DNA from: Gordonibacter massiliensis (ex Traore et al. 2017)
Lineage (GTDB): Bacteria > Actinomycetota > Coriobacteriia > Coriobacteriales > Eggerthellaceae
Assembly (NCBI GenBank): GCA_900170005.1
Contig: LT827128.1
Location: 1,550,001-1,614,000, forward strand
Direction of reading: 5' to 3'
DNA: 64,000 bases
Part shown: positions 50,480 to 61,143 of the stretch, in pieces
How positions within the stretch are numbered: position 1 is the stretch's first letter
How the letters are laid out: every line of letters starts with the position of its first letter
Made by a program: the position numbers and the translations under genes
The notes under the pieces: generated by a model
Seen by the model: only the letters and a program-made list of their open reading frames with translations
Told to the model about the DNA's origin: nothing
Databases searched by the model: none

Positions 50480-51574
50480 TTATTGAGAGACTCGCCATTT
50501 GTGATAGCCTATCACGAAATCCTCCAGGTCGCCGTCGAGGACGGCGTCGACGTTGCCGGTTTCCACGCCGCTGCGCACGTCCTTCACCATCTGGTAGGGA
50601 TACAGCACGTAGTTGCGGATCTGGCTGCCGAACGTGTTGTCCATGCGGTCGCCGCGCAGCTCGGCCAGCTCCTCTTGGCGCTTCTGCTCCTCGCGCTCGT
50701 AGAGCTTCGCCTTGAGCACGCGGAACGCCGCCTCCTTGTTCTGCAGCTGGGACTTCTCGTTCTGGCACGTCACCACGATGCCCGTGGGCAGATGGGTGAG
50801 GCGCACGGCCGAGTCGGTGGTGTTCACGCACTGGCCGCCGGGGCCGCTGGAGCGGTACACGTCCACGCGCACGTCGGCGGGATTCAGGTCCACCTCGATG
50901 TCGTCGGGCAGCACCGGCAGCACCTCCACGCCCGCGAACGTGGTGTGGCGGCGCTTCTTGTCGTCGGTGGGGCTGATGCGCACGAGACGGTGCACGCCGT
51001 TCTCGCTCTTCAGCATGCCAAAGGCGTTGCGGCCCTCGATCTGGATGGTGGCCTTGTCCAACCCGATGCCCTCGCCCGGCACCACGTCGAGGATGGTGAC
51101 CTTCCAGCCCTTGTTCTCGGCGTAGCGCACGTACATGCGGTAGAGCATGTCGGTCCAGTCCTGGGCCTCGAGGCCGCCGGAGCCGGGATTCACCGTGAGG
51201 ATGGCGTCGCCGCCGTCGAAGCGCTCGGAGAACCATGACGTGATCTCCAGGGCGTCGAGCAGGCCCGACAGGCGCGCCAGCGCGGCGTCGGCCTCCTCGG
51301 CGAACGCCTCGTCCTCCCCCGCCAGCTCGAGCGCGGCGCGGGCGTCTTCCAGAAGCGCCGCGGCCTCGTCGTACTCGCGTATGGTCTCGCGCAGGTTCGA
51401 CGCCTGCTTCGAGACGCCCTGCGCATGGGACGCGTCGTCCCAGAAGCCGGGGGCCGCTATCTCCTCGTCGAGCTTCGCCAGCTCGGCCGTCTTGTCGTCT
51501 ATGTGCAGAAAGCCGCGCGCGTCGCTCACGCGCTCGGCCATCTGCTCGATGTCTCGTTCGTTGCTGTCTGCCAT
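50480..51574 (-). CDS. prfB: Peptide chain release factor 2
   Basis: 364 residues. The GGQ loop is intact (SSGPGGQCVNTTDSAVRLTH). N-terminal and core RF2 features are present: PGFWDD, NPGSGGLEAQDWTDMLYRMY, ENGVHRLVRISP. The tripeptide that reads the stop codon, normally SPF, is SPT here (RISPTDDKKRRHTTF). The gene is one continuous frame, so the programmed frameshift known from many prfB genes is absent. ATG at 51574 is chosen (TAGG six bases upstream); an in-frame TTG at 51580 adds two residues. It follows secA by seven bases. Confidence 0.95.
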   Translation of the reverse strand: MADSNERDIEQMAERVSDARGFLHIDDKTAELAKLDEEIAAPGFWDDASHAQGVSKQASNLRETIREYDEAAALLEDARAALELAGEDEAFAEEADAALARLSGLLDALEITSWFSERFDGGDAILTVNPGSGGLEAQDWTDMLYRMYVRYAENKGWKVTILDVVPGEGIGLDKATIQIEGRNAFGMLKSENGVHRLVRISPTDDKKRRHTTFAGVEVLPVLPDDIEVDLNPADVRVDVYRSSGPGGQCVNTTDSAVRLTHLPTGIVVTCQNEKSQLQNKEAAFRVLKAKLYEREEQKRQEELAELRGDRMDNTFGSQIRNYVLYPYQMVKDVRSGVETGNVDAVLDGDLEDFVIGYHKWRVSQ

Positions 51575-51581
51575 GTTCAAC

Positions 51582-54392
<2,811 letters not shown>

Positions 54393-54483
54393 GTGATGCG
54401 CCGTCCTTCTCTTGGCTTTGAACAGTACTTGCTACTCTAGCATAACGCGCCTCGCGTCAAAGGAAATCCACAGGGCACGCAAG

Positions 54484-54526
54484 GCCCCGCCGCGCGCCGG
54501 CGAGGGCGCGGCGGGGCTCCGTTTTT
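54484..54526. terminator. Strong GC hairpin with T-run
   Basis: GCCCCGCCGCGC (54484-54495) and GCGCGGCGGGGC (54506-54517) pair perfectly; TCCGTTTTT follows on the + strand. It lies between the antitoxin-like gene and secA, both leftward, so the T-run faces the opposite direction to known genes. It may still act as a two-way terminator. Confidence 0.6.
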
Positions 54527-54622
54527 CCGAAGCAGCCTTCGCGTTCGGCCGGCCGCGCGACGGCCGAGCGGCGCTCCCTCGGAATGCGCCGCGGCTTCGA
54601 CGCGCAGAGGCCGGCGAGCCGC

Positions 54623-54886
54623 TCAGGCGCTCCTGCGCGCCGCCTCGTCGTCGAGGCGTTCCGCGATCCACGTCTTGATGACCGCTTGGCGGCCGATGCC
54701 GATCCGCCGAGCCTCGCGGTCGAGCGCCTCCACCACCCATGCGGGGAAGTCCACGTTCACGCGCTTGGTTTCGAAAACGGCATCGGACACCACCGCTTTG
54801 TCGAGATCACAGTAGGCGAGCACGTCCTCTTCGCCCTCGTCGAATATCCGGTCGAACTCATCAGTGCTCAATCTTTTTTCCGTCAT
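54623..54886 (-). CDS. BrnA/CopG-type antitoxin-like protein, no toxin partner seen
   Basis: 87 residues. The C-terminal half fits a ribbon-helix-helix protein of the BrnA/CopG kind: KRVNVDFPAWVVEALDREARRIGIGRQAVIKTWIAERLDD. The N-terminal half is acidic (DEFDRIFDEGEEDVLAYCDLDKA), as in antitoxins whose N-terminus contacts the toxin. ATG at 54886 follows GGAGG. The usual toxin gene next to it was not found, so it may be orphaned or regulate something else. Confidence 0.78.
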   Translation of the reverse strand: MTEKRLSTDEFDRIFDEGEEDVLAYCDLDKAVVSDAVFETKRVNVDFPAWVVEALDREARRIGIGRQAVIKTWIAERLDDEAARRSA

Positions 54887-54930
54887 AGTATTCAGCCTCC
54901 TTTGCCCGAGAGCGGCGAACGGATATGATC

Positions 54931-54952
54931 CGAACGTTCGAATTCCATTATA
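54931..54952 (-). promoter_or_regulatory. Promoter and palindromic operator of the antitoxin-like gene
   Basis: On the minus strand a perfect TATAAT (54947-54952) is followed within seven bases by the palindrome CGAACGTTCG (54931-54940), placed where a repressor would block transcription. GGTAT and ATACC arms seven bases apart (54963-54979) flank the expected -35 position. This fits autoregulation by a ribbon-helix-helix protein. Confidence 0.55.
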
Positions 54953-55055
54953 GCTCCTTATAGGTATATTTACCATACCTTTATTATTCAATTATGCTCT
55001 CTTCTTCACGCACATCGCCATCCATGCGGAAGCGGTGCGGAACGGCGCCCCGTCG

Positions 55056-57674
55056 TCAATCCAGCGGCTCCTCCGTTTCGATGATGCTGCGATAGAGCGC
55101 CATGGTCTTGAGCGAAGGGTCGATGCCCAGCTCCGAGGTGAGGAAACGGCGGCAGGAGAAGTACGTCTCGAGCGCGGCCGTGCGCTGCCCGGCGGCGATC
55201 TGGGCCCGCATGAGGGCCGTGTAGGCGTCCTCGCGCGTGCGGTCGCGGCGCAGCGCCGCGCGGGCGAACCACAGCCCCTCTTGCGCGTCGTCCGATTCCA
55301 CGAGGCGATCCGCCGCCGCGACCAGCGCGTCGACGAGCTGCACGCGGCATTCGCGGCGCGCCTGCACCACGAACTCGTTGTCCTGCTCGCTGGGCATGAG
55401 GTCGTCGGCGAACGCGTCGTCGATCTCGGCGTAGAGCTGCGCCCATCCGTCGGCGCCGGGCTGCCCGAACAGCAGCATGCGGCACACGGCGTCGAACCGC
55501 GCCACGTCGGTGTTCAGCAGGCGCTCGTCGAGGCGGCACCCGTTCTGCTGGCGCACGAGGTAAGGGCACGTGCCCGACGGGCCCGACAGGGCGCTGCGCA
55601 GGTACGACCAGATGGAGTAGAAGTTTTTGCGCGCCGTTTCGATCTCGCTCTCGGGCCACAGGATGCGCACGAGCCGGTCGCGCGGGAACTCGCGACCGCG
55701 GTTGAGCACGAGCAGCGCCAGAAGCGTCTTCACCTTCTGGCGGCGGAAGCGGCGCGGGTCGACGGGCGTGTCGCCGATGCGCACGTCCAACCCGCCGAAC
55801 AGGTTTACGGTGAGCAGCGGGACGATGGTCGCGCTGCGGCCCTTCTCGGGCAGGTAGCGCCCGTCGAGGTACTCGTCGGGACGCGCGGCGGCGCGCTCCG
55901 CCCTTCGCTCCTCGCGCTCGCGGGCAGCCCGCTCGAACGAACGCCTCTGGGAGAAGAGCTCCATCTCCACGCGGTGCAGCATGAGGGCCTCGGAAGCGCC
56001 GAGCGGCTCGATCGGGCCGAGCGCTCCCCGATCGCGAACCCGTTCCAAGGCGAGGCCGGCCGCCGCGACGAACAGGTCGCGCGGCCGATCGCCCGCCTCC
56101 GCGAGCCGCGACCGCACGAACGTCTCCAGCCGGACCAAGGCCGCAGCGCGCTCGGACGCCTCGTCGGACCGGGCGCCCTCCCTTCCCTCGGCCACCTCGT
56201 CGAGCGCCCATGCCGCCGCGAGGGCGCGGGCATCCTCGTCCGCGCCCTCCATGCGGCATGCGGCTCCGTGCGCGAGCCACGAGGGGTCGTCGAGCATGGT
56301 CAGCTGCGTTTGGACGAGCGGTCGCCAAAACGCCGCATCGGACGCCCTTCCCTCGTCGCGGTTCTTCGCCGAAGGCTCCGTGCCGCCTCGTTGCGGTCCT
56401 GCGAGCCGTGCGAGCTCTTCGCAGGCGCGCTTGCGCGACGGGCCCTTGCCGCGCCTCACGACCACGAGCGCCGCGAGGGCGCGCACGCCATCGGGCGCCG
56501 AAAGGTCGAAGGCGACGCGTCGGGCGAGGCCGAGCGCCCCGGTCGTGTCGCCGAGCGCGGCGAGCCTTGCGGCCTCCCCCAGTTCGAGCCGCGGGTTCGC
56601 CAGGGACGCGGCTTGCCCGAGCGAGGCGTACAGCTCGTGGGCCGGCAGCACGCACACGCCCTTCATAAGCGCGCGCGAGCGCTCCGTCAGCCATGCCGCC
56701 CGCGCGCCGCGCGAGCAGAGCACCCCCACCAGCTCGCAAGCCCGCTCGCAGCGGGCGCGGGCGACGAGCGCGTCCGCCCAGCGTCCTGCGAGCGCGTCGC
56801 GCCCGGCGAAGCGCGAACGGGCGGCCAGGGCGTCGATCTTTCCGGCGACGGCCCGCGCCACGGCCGATGCGGGGAAATCGGGCGCCTCGAAGCGCTCGCC
56901 GCGCCGGTCGATGCCCAGATAGGGATAGCTCGACGCCATCAGCGCGACGAGGTCGTCGCCGCAGGGTCCGAACGCGTCGACGTCGAGCACGGAGCCCCGC
57001 CCCAGCACGAGCATCGTGGACATGGCCAGCAGCACGTCGGCGGGCAGCTCCTCGCGCAAGGCGCCGTCGAGGAAGGCCGCCTCCGCGCCGGATGGACCCC
57101 ATACCAATGCGGGAATGCGCTCGGCCGGGGGAACCGCGGAGGCTGGCCGCGCCGCCCGGTCGTCGACGGAGCGGCCGGCATCGACCTCGACGTCGGAAAG
57201 CAACAGCTCGACGGCGGACAGCTTGAGGCGGTCGTGCTGAAGGGGTCCGTACGCGTCGCACGAGGGCGTGCACGTGGCCAGAACCTCGCAACCGCGTCCG
57301 AGCAGGTCGTCGAAGGCTGCGGAAAGCGACGCCGCGCGGGCCGCGTCGAGCGGAGGGACGTCCTCCACCACGACGAGGAACGGCTCCTCGTCGGCCATGG
57401 TCAGCGAGGACACGATGATGCCGCGATCGAGGTCGCGCAGGAAACAGGGGCTGCGCCCGTTGATCCAGAACACGTGCTCGAACGAGAACACCGTGTCGGA
57501 GTACTCCATGGCGAGGCCGCTTTTGCCGAACCCCTCCGGCGCGACGAGGAATCGGGCGACATGCCGCTCGCGCAGAAGCCGCGCGATGAGGTCGGGCCTC
57601 GGGTAGTGGCGCCGGGACGCCAAGTGGTTCGGTCGACGACCCTTGCACGCCGATTGTTCCAAGAATCCAGTCAT
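55056..57674 (-). CDS. SARP-type regulator with N-terminal ATPase-like region and C-terminal BTAD
   Basis: 872 residues. Near the N-terminus is a P-loop-like motif, VAPEGFGKSGLAMEY (residues ~44-58), with a hydrophobic strand and acidic end (FLVVVEDVPP), as in STAND-type regulators. A long helical middle part is Arg/Ala-rich. From about residue 620 comes an OmpR-like winged helix (LFGGLDVRIGDTPVDPRRFR, KTLLALLVLNRGREFPRDRL, ILWPESE), then a bacterial transcriptional activation domain (LVDALVAAADRLV, RAALRRDRTREDAYTALMRA). The SARP layout is inverted: DNA-binding domain at the C-terminal side. It diverges from the S58 peptidase-ClC pair, a possible target. Confidence 0.83.
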   Translation of the reverse strand: MTGFLEQSACKGRRPNHLASRRHYPRPDLIARLLRERHVARFLVAPEGFGKSGLAMEYSDTVFSFEHVFWINGRSPCFLRDLDRGIIVSSLTMADEEPFLVVVEDVPPLDAARAASLSAAFDDLLGRGCEVLATCTPSCDAYGPLQHDRLKLSAVELLLSDVEVDAGRSVDDRAARPASAVPPAERIPALVWGPSGAEAAFLDGALREELPADVLLAMSTMLVLGRGSVLDVDAFGPCGDDLVALMASSYPYLGIDRRGERFEAPDFPASAVARAVAGKIDALAARSRFAGRDALAGRWADALVARARCERACELVGVLCSRGARAAWLTERSRALMKGVCVLPAHELYASLGQAASLANPRLELGEAARLAALGDTTGALGLARRVAFDLSAPDGVRALAALVVVRRGKGPSRKRACEELARLAGPQRGGTEPSAKNRDEGRASDAAFWRPLVQTQLTMLDDPSWLAHGAACRMEGADEDARALAAAWALDEVAEGREGARSDEASERAAALVRLETFVRSRLAEAGDRPRDLFVAAAGLALERVRDRGALGPIEPLGASEALMLHRVEMELFSQRRSFERAAREREERRAERAAARPDEYLDGRYLPEKGRSATIVPLLTVNLFGGLDVRIGDTPVDPRRFRRQKVKTLLALLVLNRGREFPRDRLVRILWPESEIETARKNFYSIWSYLRSALSGPSGTCPYLVRQQNGCRLDERLLNTDVARFDAVCRMLLFGQPGADGWAQLYAEIDDAFADDLMPSEQDNEFVVQARRECRVQLVDALVAAADRLVESDDAQEGLWFARAALRRDRTREDAYTALMRAQIAAGQRTAALETYFSCRRFLTSELGIDPSLKTMALYRSIIETEEPLD

Positions 57675-57909
57675 AGGGCAACGCTCCTCTCGTAGAGGCA
57701 GCGCATCGGCCCTGATGGTTCGCTTATCATAGTCGCAGGGTCAGCGTTATGCAATACCCGACATACGTTCGTGTCCGCACACCCCGACCCGTTCGAGAGG
57801 CCCGACCGGGTTCCGAAGCGCAGGGAAACGGTGCCCGCAGGGCGCGAAATGGGCATCGGAAGGCGCGAACGGCGGGCGTGCGGACGCGCGGCAGGCGGCT
57901 GCGACGGTG

Positions 57910-57915
57910 TACAAT
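57910..57915 (+). promoter_or_regulatory. -10-like box upstream of the S58 peptidase gene
   Basis: TACAAT lies 32 bases before the chosen start, in the 273-base divergent gap shared with the SARP-type regulator gene. No convincing -35 was identified. The rest of the gap holds no gene. Confidence 0.4.
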
Positions 57916-57947
57916 AGGCGGCAACCTACATGAGCAAGGAGGACCCG

Positions 57948-58955
57948 ATGTTCCGACCCGCAACCCTCGCCGACCTGCCCGCCTTCCGCTGCGGCCACGC
58001 GCAGAACGCCGAGGCCGCAACCGGATGCACCGTGGTCGTCGCACCCGCTGGGGCCGTGTGCGGCGTCGACGTGCGCGGCGGCGGGCCCGCCACCCGCGAA
58101 ACCGACCTGCTGCGCCCCGAGAACATGATCGAGGCCGTTCACGCCGTCGTGCTCGCAGGCGGAAGCGCCTTCGGGCTGGCCGCCTCGACCGGCGTCATGG
58201 ACGAGCTCGCCGCGCGCGGGATCGGCTTCCCCGTGGCAGGCGCATGCGTGCCCATCGTGGTGGGGGCCTGCCTGTTCGACCTGCCCGTCGGCGAGAGCGC
58301 GCACCCCGACGCCGCCATGGGCGCCGCGGCCTGCACCGCCGCGTTCGAGCGCGGAGAGGGCGAACCCCTGGAGGAAGGCAACGTCGGCGCCGGCTGCGGC
58401 GCCACGGTGGGCAAGCTGCTGGGCGGCGAGCGCGCCATGAAATCGGGCCTCGGCGTGTGCGGCCTGGCGCTCGGCGACCTCGCCGTCTGCGCCATCGTGG
58501 CCGTGAACGCGCTCGGCAACGTGCGCGACGAGAGCGGCGCCTGGATCGCGGGATGCCGCGACGACGCGGGCGGCGTCATGGACCCGCTCGACGCGTTCGG
58601 CGCGATGGCCGCGCAGGCGGCCGCCGAGGCCGCAAGCGGCGCTCCCGCAGAAGGAGGGCCCTGCCCCAACACCACCATCGGCGTGGTGCTCACGAACGCG
58701 AGGATCACGAAGGCGCAGGCGGCCAAGACCGCCTCGACCGTCCACGACGCCTATGCGCGCGCCATCAAGCCCGTGCACACCTTGAACGACGGAGACACCG
58801 TGTTCGCGTTCGCGTCGGGCGAGGTGGAAGCCTCGCCCGACGCGGTGTCCGTGCTGGCGACCGAGGCCATGCAGGGCGCCATCGTGCGCGCCGTGCGCCA
58901 GGCGGAAGGAGCCTACGGGCTGCCGGCCGCCCGCGATATGGCCGGCCGACGATAG
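57948..58955 (+). CDS. S58/P1-family peptidase (DmpA/BapA-like aminopeptidase)
   Basis: 335 residues of the self-cleaving Ntn-like family S58. Typical motifs: CGVDVRGGGPATRETDLL, AVVLAGGSAFGLAASTGVM, EGNVGAGCGATVGK and the processing region GGPCPNTTIGVVLTNA, where cleavage would expose the catalytic Thr or Ser. It would act on N-terminal residues of small peptides or amides. ATG at 57948 has AAGGAGG at ideal spacing; the ATG at 57930 lies upstream of that site and is less likely. It precedes the ClC gene by nine bases. Confidence 0.9.
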   Translation: MFRPATLADLPAFRCGHAQNAEAATGCTVVVAPAGAVCGVDVRGGGPATRETDLLRPENMIEAVHAVVLAGGSAFGLAASTGVMDELAARGIGFPVAGACVPIVVGACLFDLPVGESAHPDAAMGAAACTAAFERGEGEPLEEGNVGAGCGATVGKLLGGERAMKSGLGVCGLALGDLAVCAIVAVNALGNVRDESGAWIAGCRDDAGGVMDPLDAFGAMAAQAAAEAASGAPAEGGPCPNTTIGVVLTNARITKAQAAKTASTVHDAYARAIKPVHTLNDGDTVFAFASGEVEASPDAVSVLATEAMQGAIVRAVRQAEGAYGLPAARDMAGRR

Positions 58956-58964
58956 GCGGGGCCC

Positions 58965-60305
58965 GTGGAGACGACGAAGCTCGCGAACCGCACGCTGTTC
59001 GTTCTGGCCGTCATCGTCACCGGCGCCGTCGCCGGAGCGTTCGTCTGGGCGCTGCTGTTCGCCATGAACCTGGGCATAACGTTCATCTGGAGCAACCTGG
59101 GCTCGCGCTTCGGCATCTACTTCCCCTTGGCCGCGTGCCTCGTAGGAGGCCTGGTCATCGGCCTGTTCACCAAGCGCTTCGGCCCTTACCCCGAAGACCT
59201 GAACGAGGTCATGGCGAAAGTGAAGCGCGACGGACGCTACGACTACGACAAGCTGGGATCCCTGTCCGTGGCCGCGTTGCTGCCGCTGTTCTTCGGCGGG
59301 TCCGTCGGACCCGAAGCGGGCCTCACCGGCGCCGTCGCGGGAATCTGCACGTGGGTGGGCGACCGCATGAAGCGTTTCGGCGCCGACTTCCAGAAGCTCA
59401 CCGAGGTGGGCACCATGGCGGCGCTCTCGGCCATCTTCACCGCTCCGTTGTTCGGCTTCGCCGCGCCGCTCTATGGCACCGGCGACGGCGACGGAGACGA
59501 CCGCGAAGGCAAAGAGGGCTCGACCATCACGCTGCCGAAGAACGGGAAGATCGTCGTGTACTTCTGCGCCATCGCAGGCGCGCTCGGGGCGTTCATGGGG
59601 CTGGGCGCGCTGTTCGGCGGCGGCCTGTCGCTGCCGCGCTTCACCGACATCCACGTCGGCGCGACCGAGCTCGCCTGGCTCGTGCCCCTCGCGCTCATAG
59701 GCGCCCTTGGCGGCTGGCTGTTCTGCGTGTTCGACGGCCTGTTCGAGAAAGCCGCAAGCAAGATGGGCGACCGCCCCGTGGTCAAGGCCCTTATCGCCGG
59801 ACTCGTGCTGGCGAGCGTCGGCATCCTGCTTCCGTTCACCATGTTCGCCGGGGAGACGCAGGCCGAGCAGCTGGGCGAGGTGTGGACGACCATGGGCGCG
59901 GCGGCGTTGCTCGCCACCGGGTTCGCTAAAGTCGCGGTGACGCCGCTCTGCATCCGCTTCGGCTGGAGAGGCGGGCACTTCTTCCCCGTCATCTTCTCGG
60001 GTATAGCCATCGGCTACGGCATGGCCGCGCTCACCGGGGCCGACCCCGTGTTCTGCCTGTGCGCCTGCACGGCCGCGCTCGTGGGCGGCGTCATGCGCCA
60101 GCCCCTCATGGCCGTGCTGCTGCTGTTTCTGTGTTTCCCCGTCAAAGGCGTCGTGGTCATGTTCCTGGCTGCCGCCCTGGGCGCCGCCGTCCCGCTGCCG
60201 AAGGCGTTCCGCCCCGTCAAACGGAAGAGAGCCGCGGCGGCCAGAAGCGAGCGCCGAAGCGGCGAGGACCCCGGGAATGACGGCGGAAAGCCCGCCGGGA
60301 ACTAG
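58965..60305 (+). CDS. ClC-family chloride channel-like membrane protein
   Basis: 446 residues with about ten hydrophobic segments. The ClC selectivity loop reads FFGGSVGPEAGLTGAVAG; in classic ClC transporters this is GxEGP with a gating Glu, but here the third position is Val. That is the pattern of the YfeO-like subgroup. A second conserved loop, RFGWRGGHFFPVIFSG, is intact. A charged insert (GDGDGDDREGKEG, around residue 170) and a basic C-terminal tail are odd. GTG at 58965 is nine bases after the peptidase gene. Probably a passive anion channel, not a proton-coupled exchanger. Confidence 0.87.
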   Translation: METTKLANRTLFVLAVIVTGAVAGAFVWALLFAMNLGITFIWSNLGSRFGIYFPLAACLVGGLVIGLFTKRFGPYPEDLNEVMAKVKRDGRYDYDKLGSLSVAALLPLFFGGSVGPEAGLTGAVAGICTWVGDRMKRFGADFQKLTEVGTMAALSAIFTAPLFGFAAPLYGTGDGDGDDREGKEGSTITLPKNGKIVVYFCAIAGALGAFMGLGALFGGGLSLPRFTDIHVGATELAWLVPLALIGALGGWLFCVFDGLFEKAASKMGDRPVVKALIAGLVLASVGILLPFTMFAGETQAEQLGEVWTTMGAAALLATGFAKVAVTPLCIRFGWRGGHFFPVIFSGIAIGYGMAALTGADPVFCLCACTAALVGGVMRQPLMAVLLLFLCFPVKGVVVMFLAAALGAAVPLPKAFRPVKRKRAAAARSERRSGEDPGNDGGKPAGN

Positions 60306-60433
60306 GAGCGCGGTTCCACTGCCAGCTTGAATCCCAACGCGTCGACCACGCCCATAACCGTGGAGAGCCGAGGATTGCCGTCGGCCGAGAGCGACTTGTA
60401 CAGGCTCTCGCGCCTTGAACGATCCAACGCGAG
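60302..60433 (-). pseudogene. Remnant of a HigA/HI1420-type addiction-module antitoxin
   Basis: On the minus strand a 43-codon segment encodes RSRRESLYKSLSADGNPRL, then STVMGVVDALGFKLAVEPRS and a stop. This matches the C-terminal half of HI1420-type antitoxins (ReaLYkaLsxxGNPxxxTvxxvxxALG). No start codon with a ribosome-binding site and no N-terminal half are present. A MITE-like insertion lies 40 bases upstream. Its stop overlaps the ClC stop in the opposite direction. Confidence 0.7.
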
Positions 60434-60473
60434 AGGGGGCGTGTGAACCTTGCATGCTTTCAGGTACCCGATG

Positions 60474-60575
60474 CGGGAAAATCCGCTGTTAAACCAGCAT
60501 TGACATGCACCTGCTCAGGATGACAACGCGCTGGCTTGCATAATGTCAATGCTGGTTTAACAGCGGACGGGAAAA
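60474..60575. mobile_element. 86-bp MITE-like element with 8-bp target duplication
   Basis: Perfect 25-bp terminal inverted repeats at 60482-60506 (starting TCCGCTGTTAAACC) and 60543-60567 enclose a 36-base loop. CGGGAAAA flanks the element directly on both sides (60474-60481 and 60568-60575), as a target-site duplication would. The loop contains GCTCAGGATGACAA, also found in the 33296-33480 palindrome. It has no coding capacity and sits at the edge of the rsfS terminator. Confidence 0.78.
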
Positions 60576-60609
60576 CGGGGGGCGGCGCGCAAGGGCACGC
60601 CGCCCCCGT
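60575..60609 (-). terminator. Rho-independent terminator after rsfS
   Basis: On the minus strand ACGGGGGCGGCG and CGCCGCCCCCCGT pair around a 10-base loop (one bulge), followed by TTTTCCCG. It ends the leftward proB-proA-nadD-yqeK-rsfS run. The MITE-like element begins within its T-tract. Confidence 0.75.
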
Positions 60610-60705
60610 TGGTTGGGACAACTTCTCTGGAAGGCGCGCGTTCGCCGCCTGTACCGTCGGCACGGCCCGTCATCCTCGGGCGCGCCGCCCCGCAAGCCGG
60701 ATGGC

Positions 60706-61143
60706 CTACGCCTTGCCCAGGAGCTTGGCGATGCGGTCGGAGTACTCGAGCTCGGTGAGCCCGGCCTCCTTGGCCAGGTCGATGACCGGGGCGTCGTTCC
60801 ACAGGGCCTCGAGGCGGTAGTACTCGCGCGTCTCGGGCTGAAACACGTGCACGACGATGTCGCCGTAGTCCAGAAGCGACCACGTGCCGTCTTGAGTGCC
60901 CTCGCGGTGCAGCGGCTTGCAATGCCCCTGCACGCGCTCGGCCTCCTCGATCTCGTCGACGATGGCCTCCACCTGGCGGTTGTTCGCCGCCGTGGCGATG
61001 ACGAAGTAGTCCGTCACGCCGATAAGGTCGCGCACCTCCTGCACCATGATGTCGGTGGCCTTCTTCTCGTCGGCCGCGCGCGCCGCTATGAGGGCGCGCT
61101 CCCGCGAGGTCGTCTCGTCCTGCTTGCTCTTCGGTTCGCTCAC
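60706..61143 (-). CDS. rsfS: Ribosomal silencing factor RsfS
   Basis: 145 residues. It binds ribosomal protein L14 and blocks subunit joining in starvation. Family motifs: KATDIMVQEVRDLIGVTDYFVIATAANNRQVEAI, GTWSLLDYGDIVVHVF and REYYRLEALWNDAPVI. GTG at 61143 has AAAGGAA upstream and overlaps the yqeK stop as GTGA. Order nadD-yqeK-rsfS is classical. Confidence 0.95.
   Translation of the reverse strand: MSEPKSKQDETTSRERALIAARAADEKKATDIMVQEVRDLIGVTDYFVIATAANNRQVEAIVDEIEEAERVQGHCKPLHREGTQDGTWSLLDYGDIVVHVFQPETREYYRLEALWNDAPVIDLAKEAGLTELEYSDRIAKLLGKA

Noticed and set aside
51480-51574. Programmed +1 frameshift site in prfB
   Set aside because: The RF2 frame is continuous from the N-terminus; no in-frame UGA with a slippery CTT was seen.
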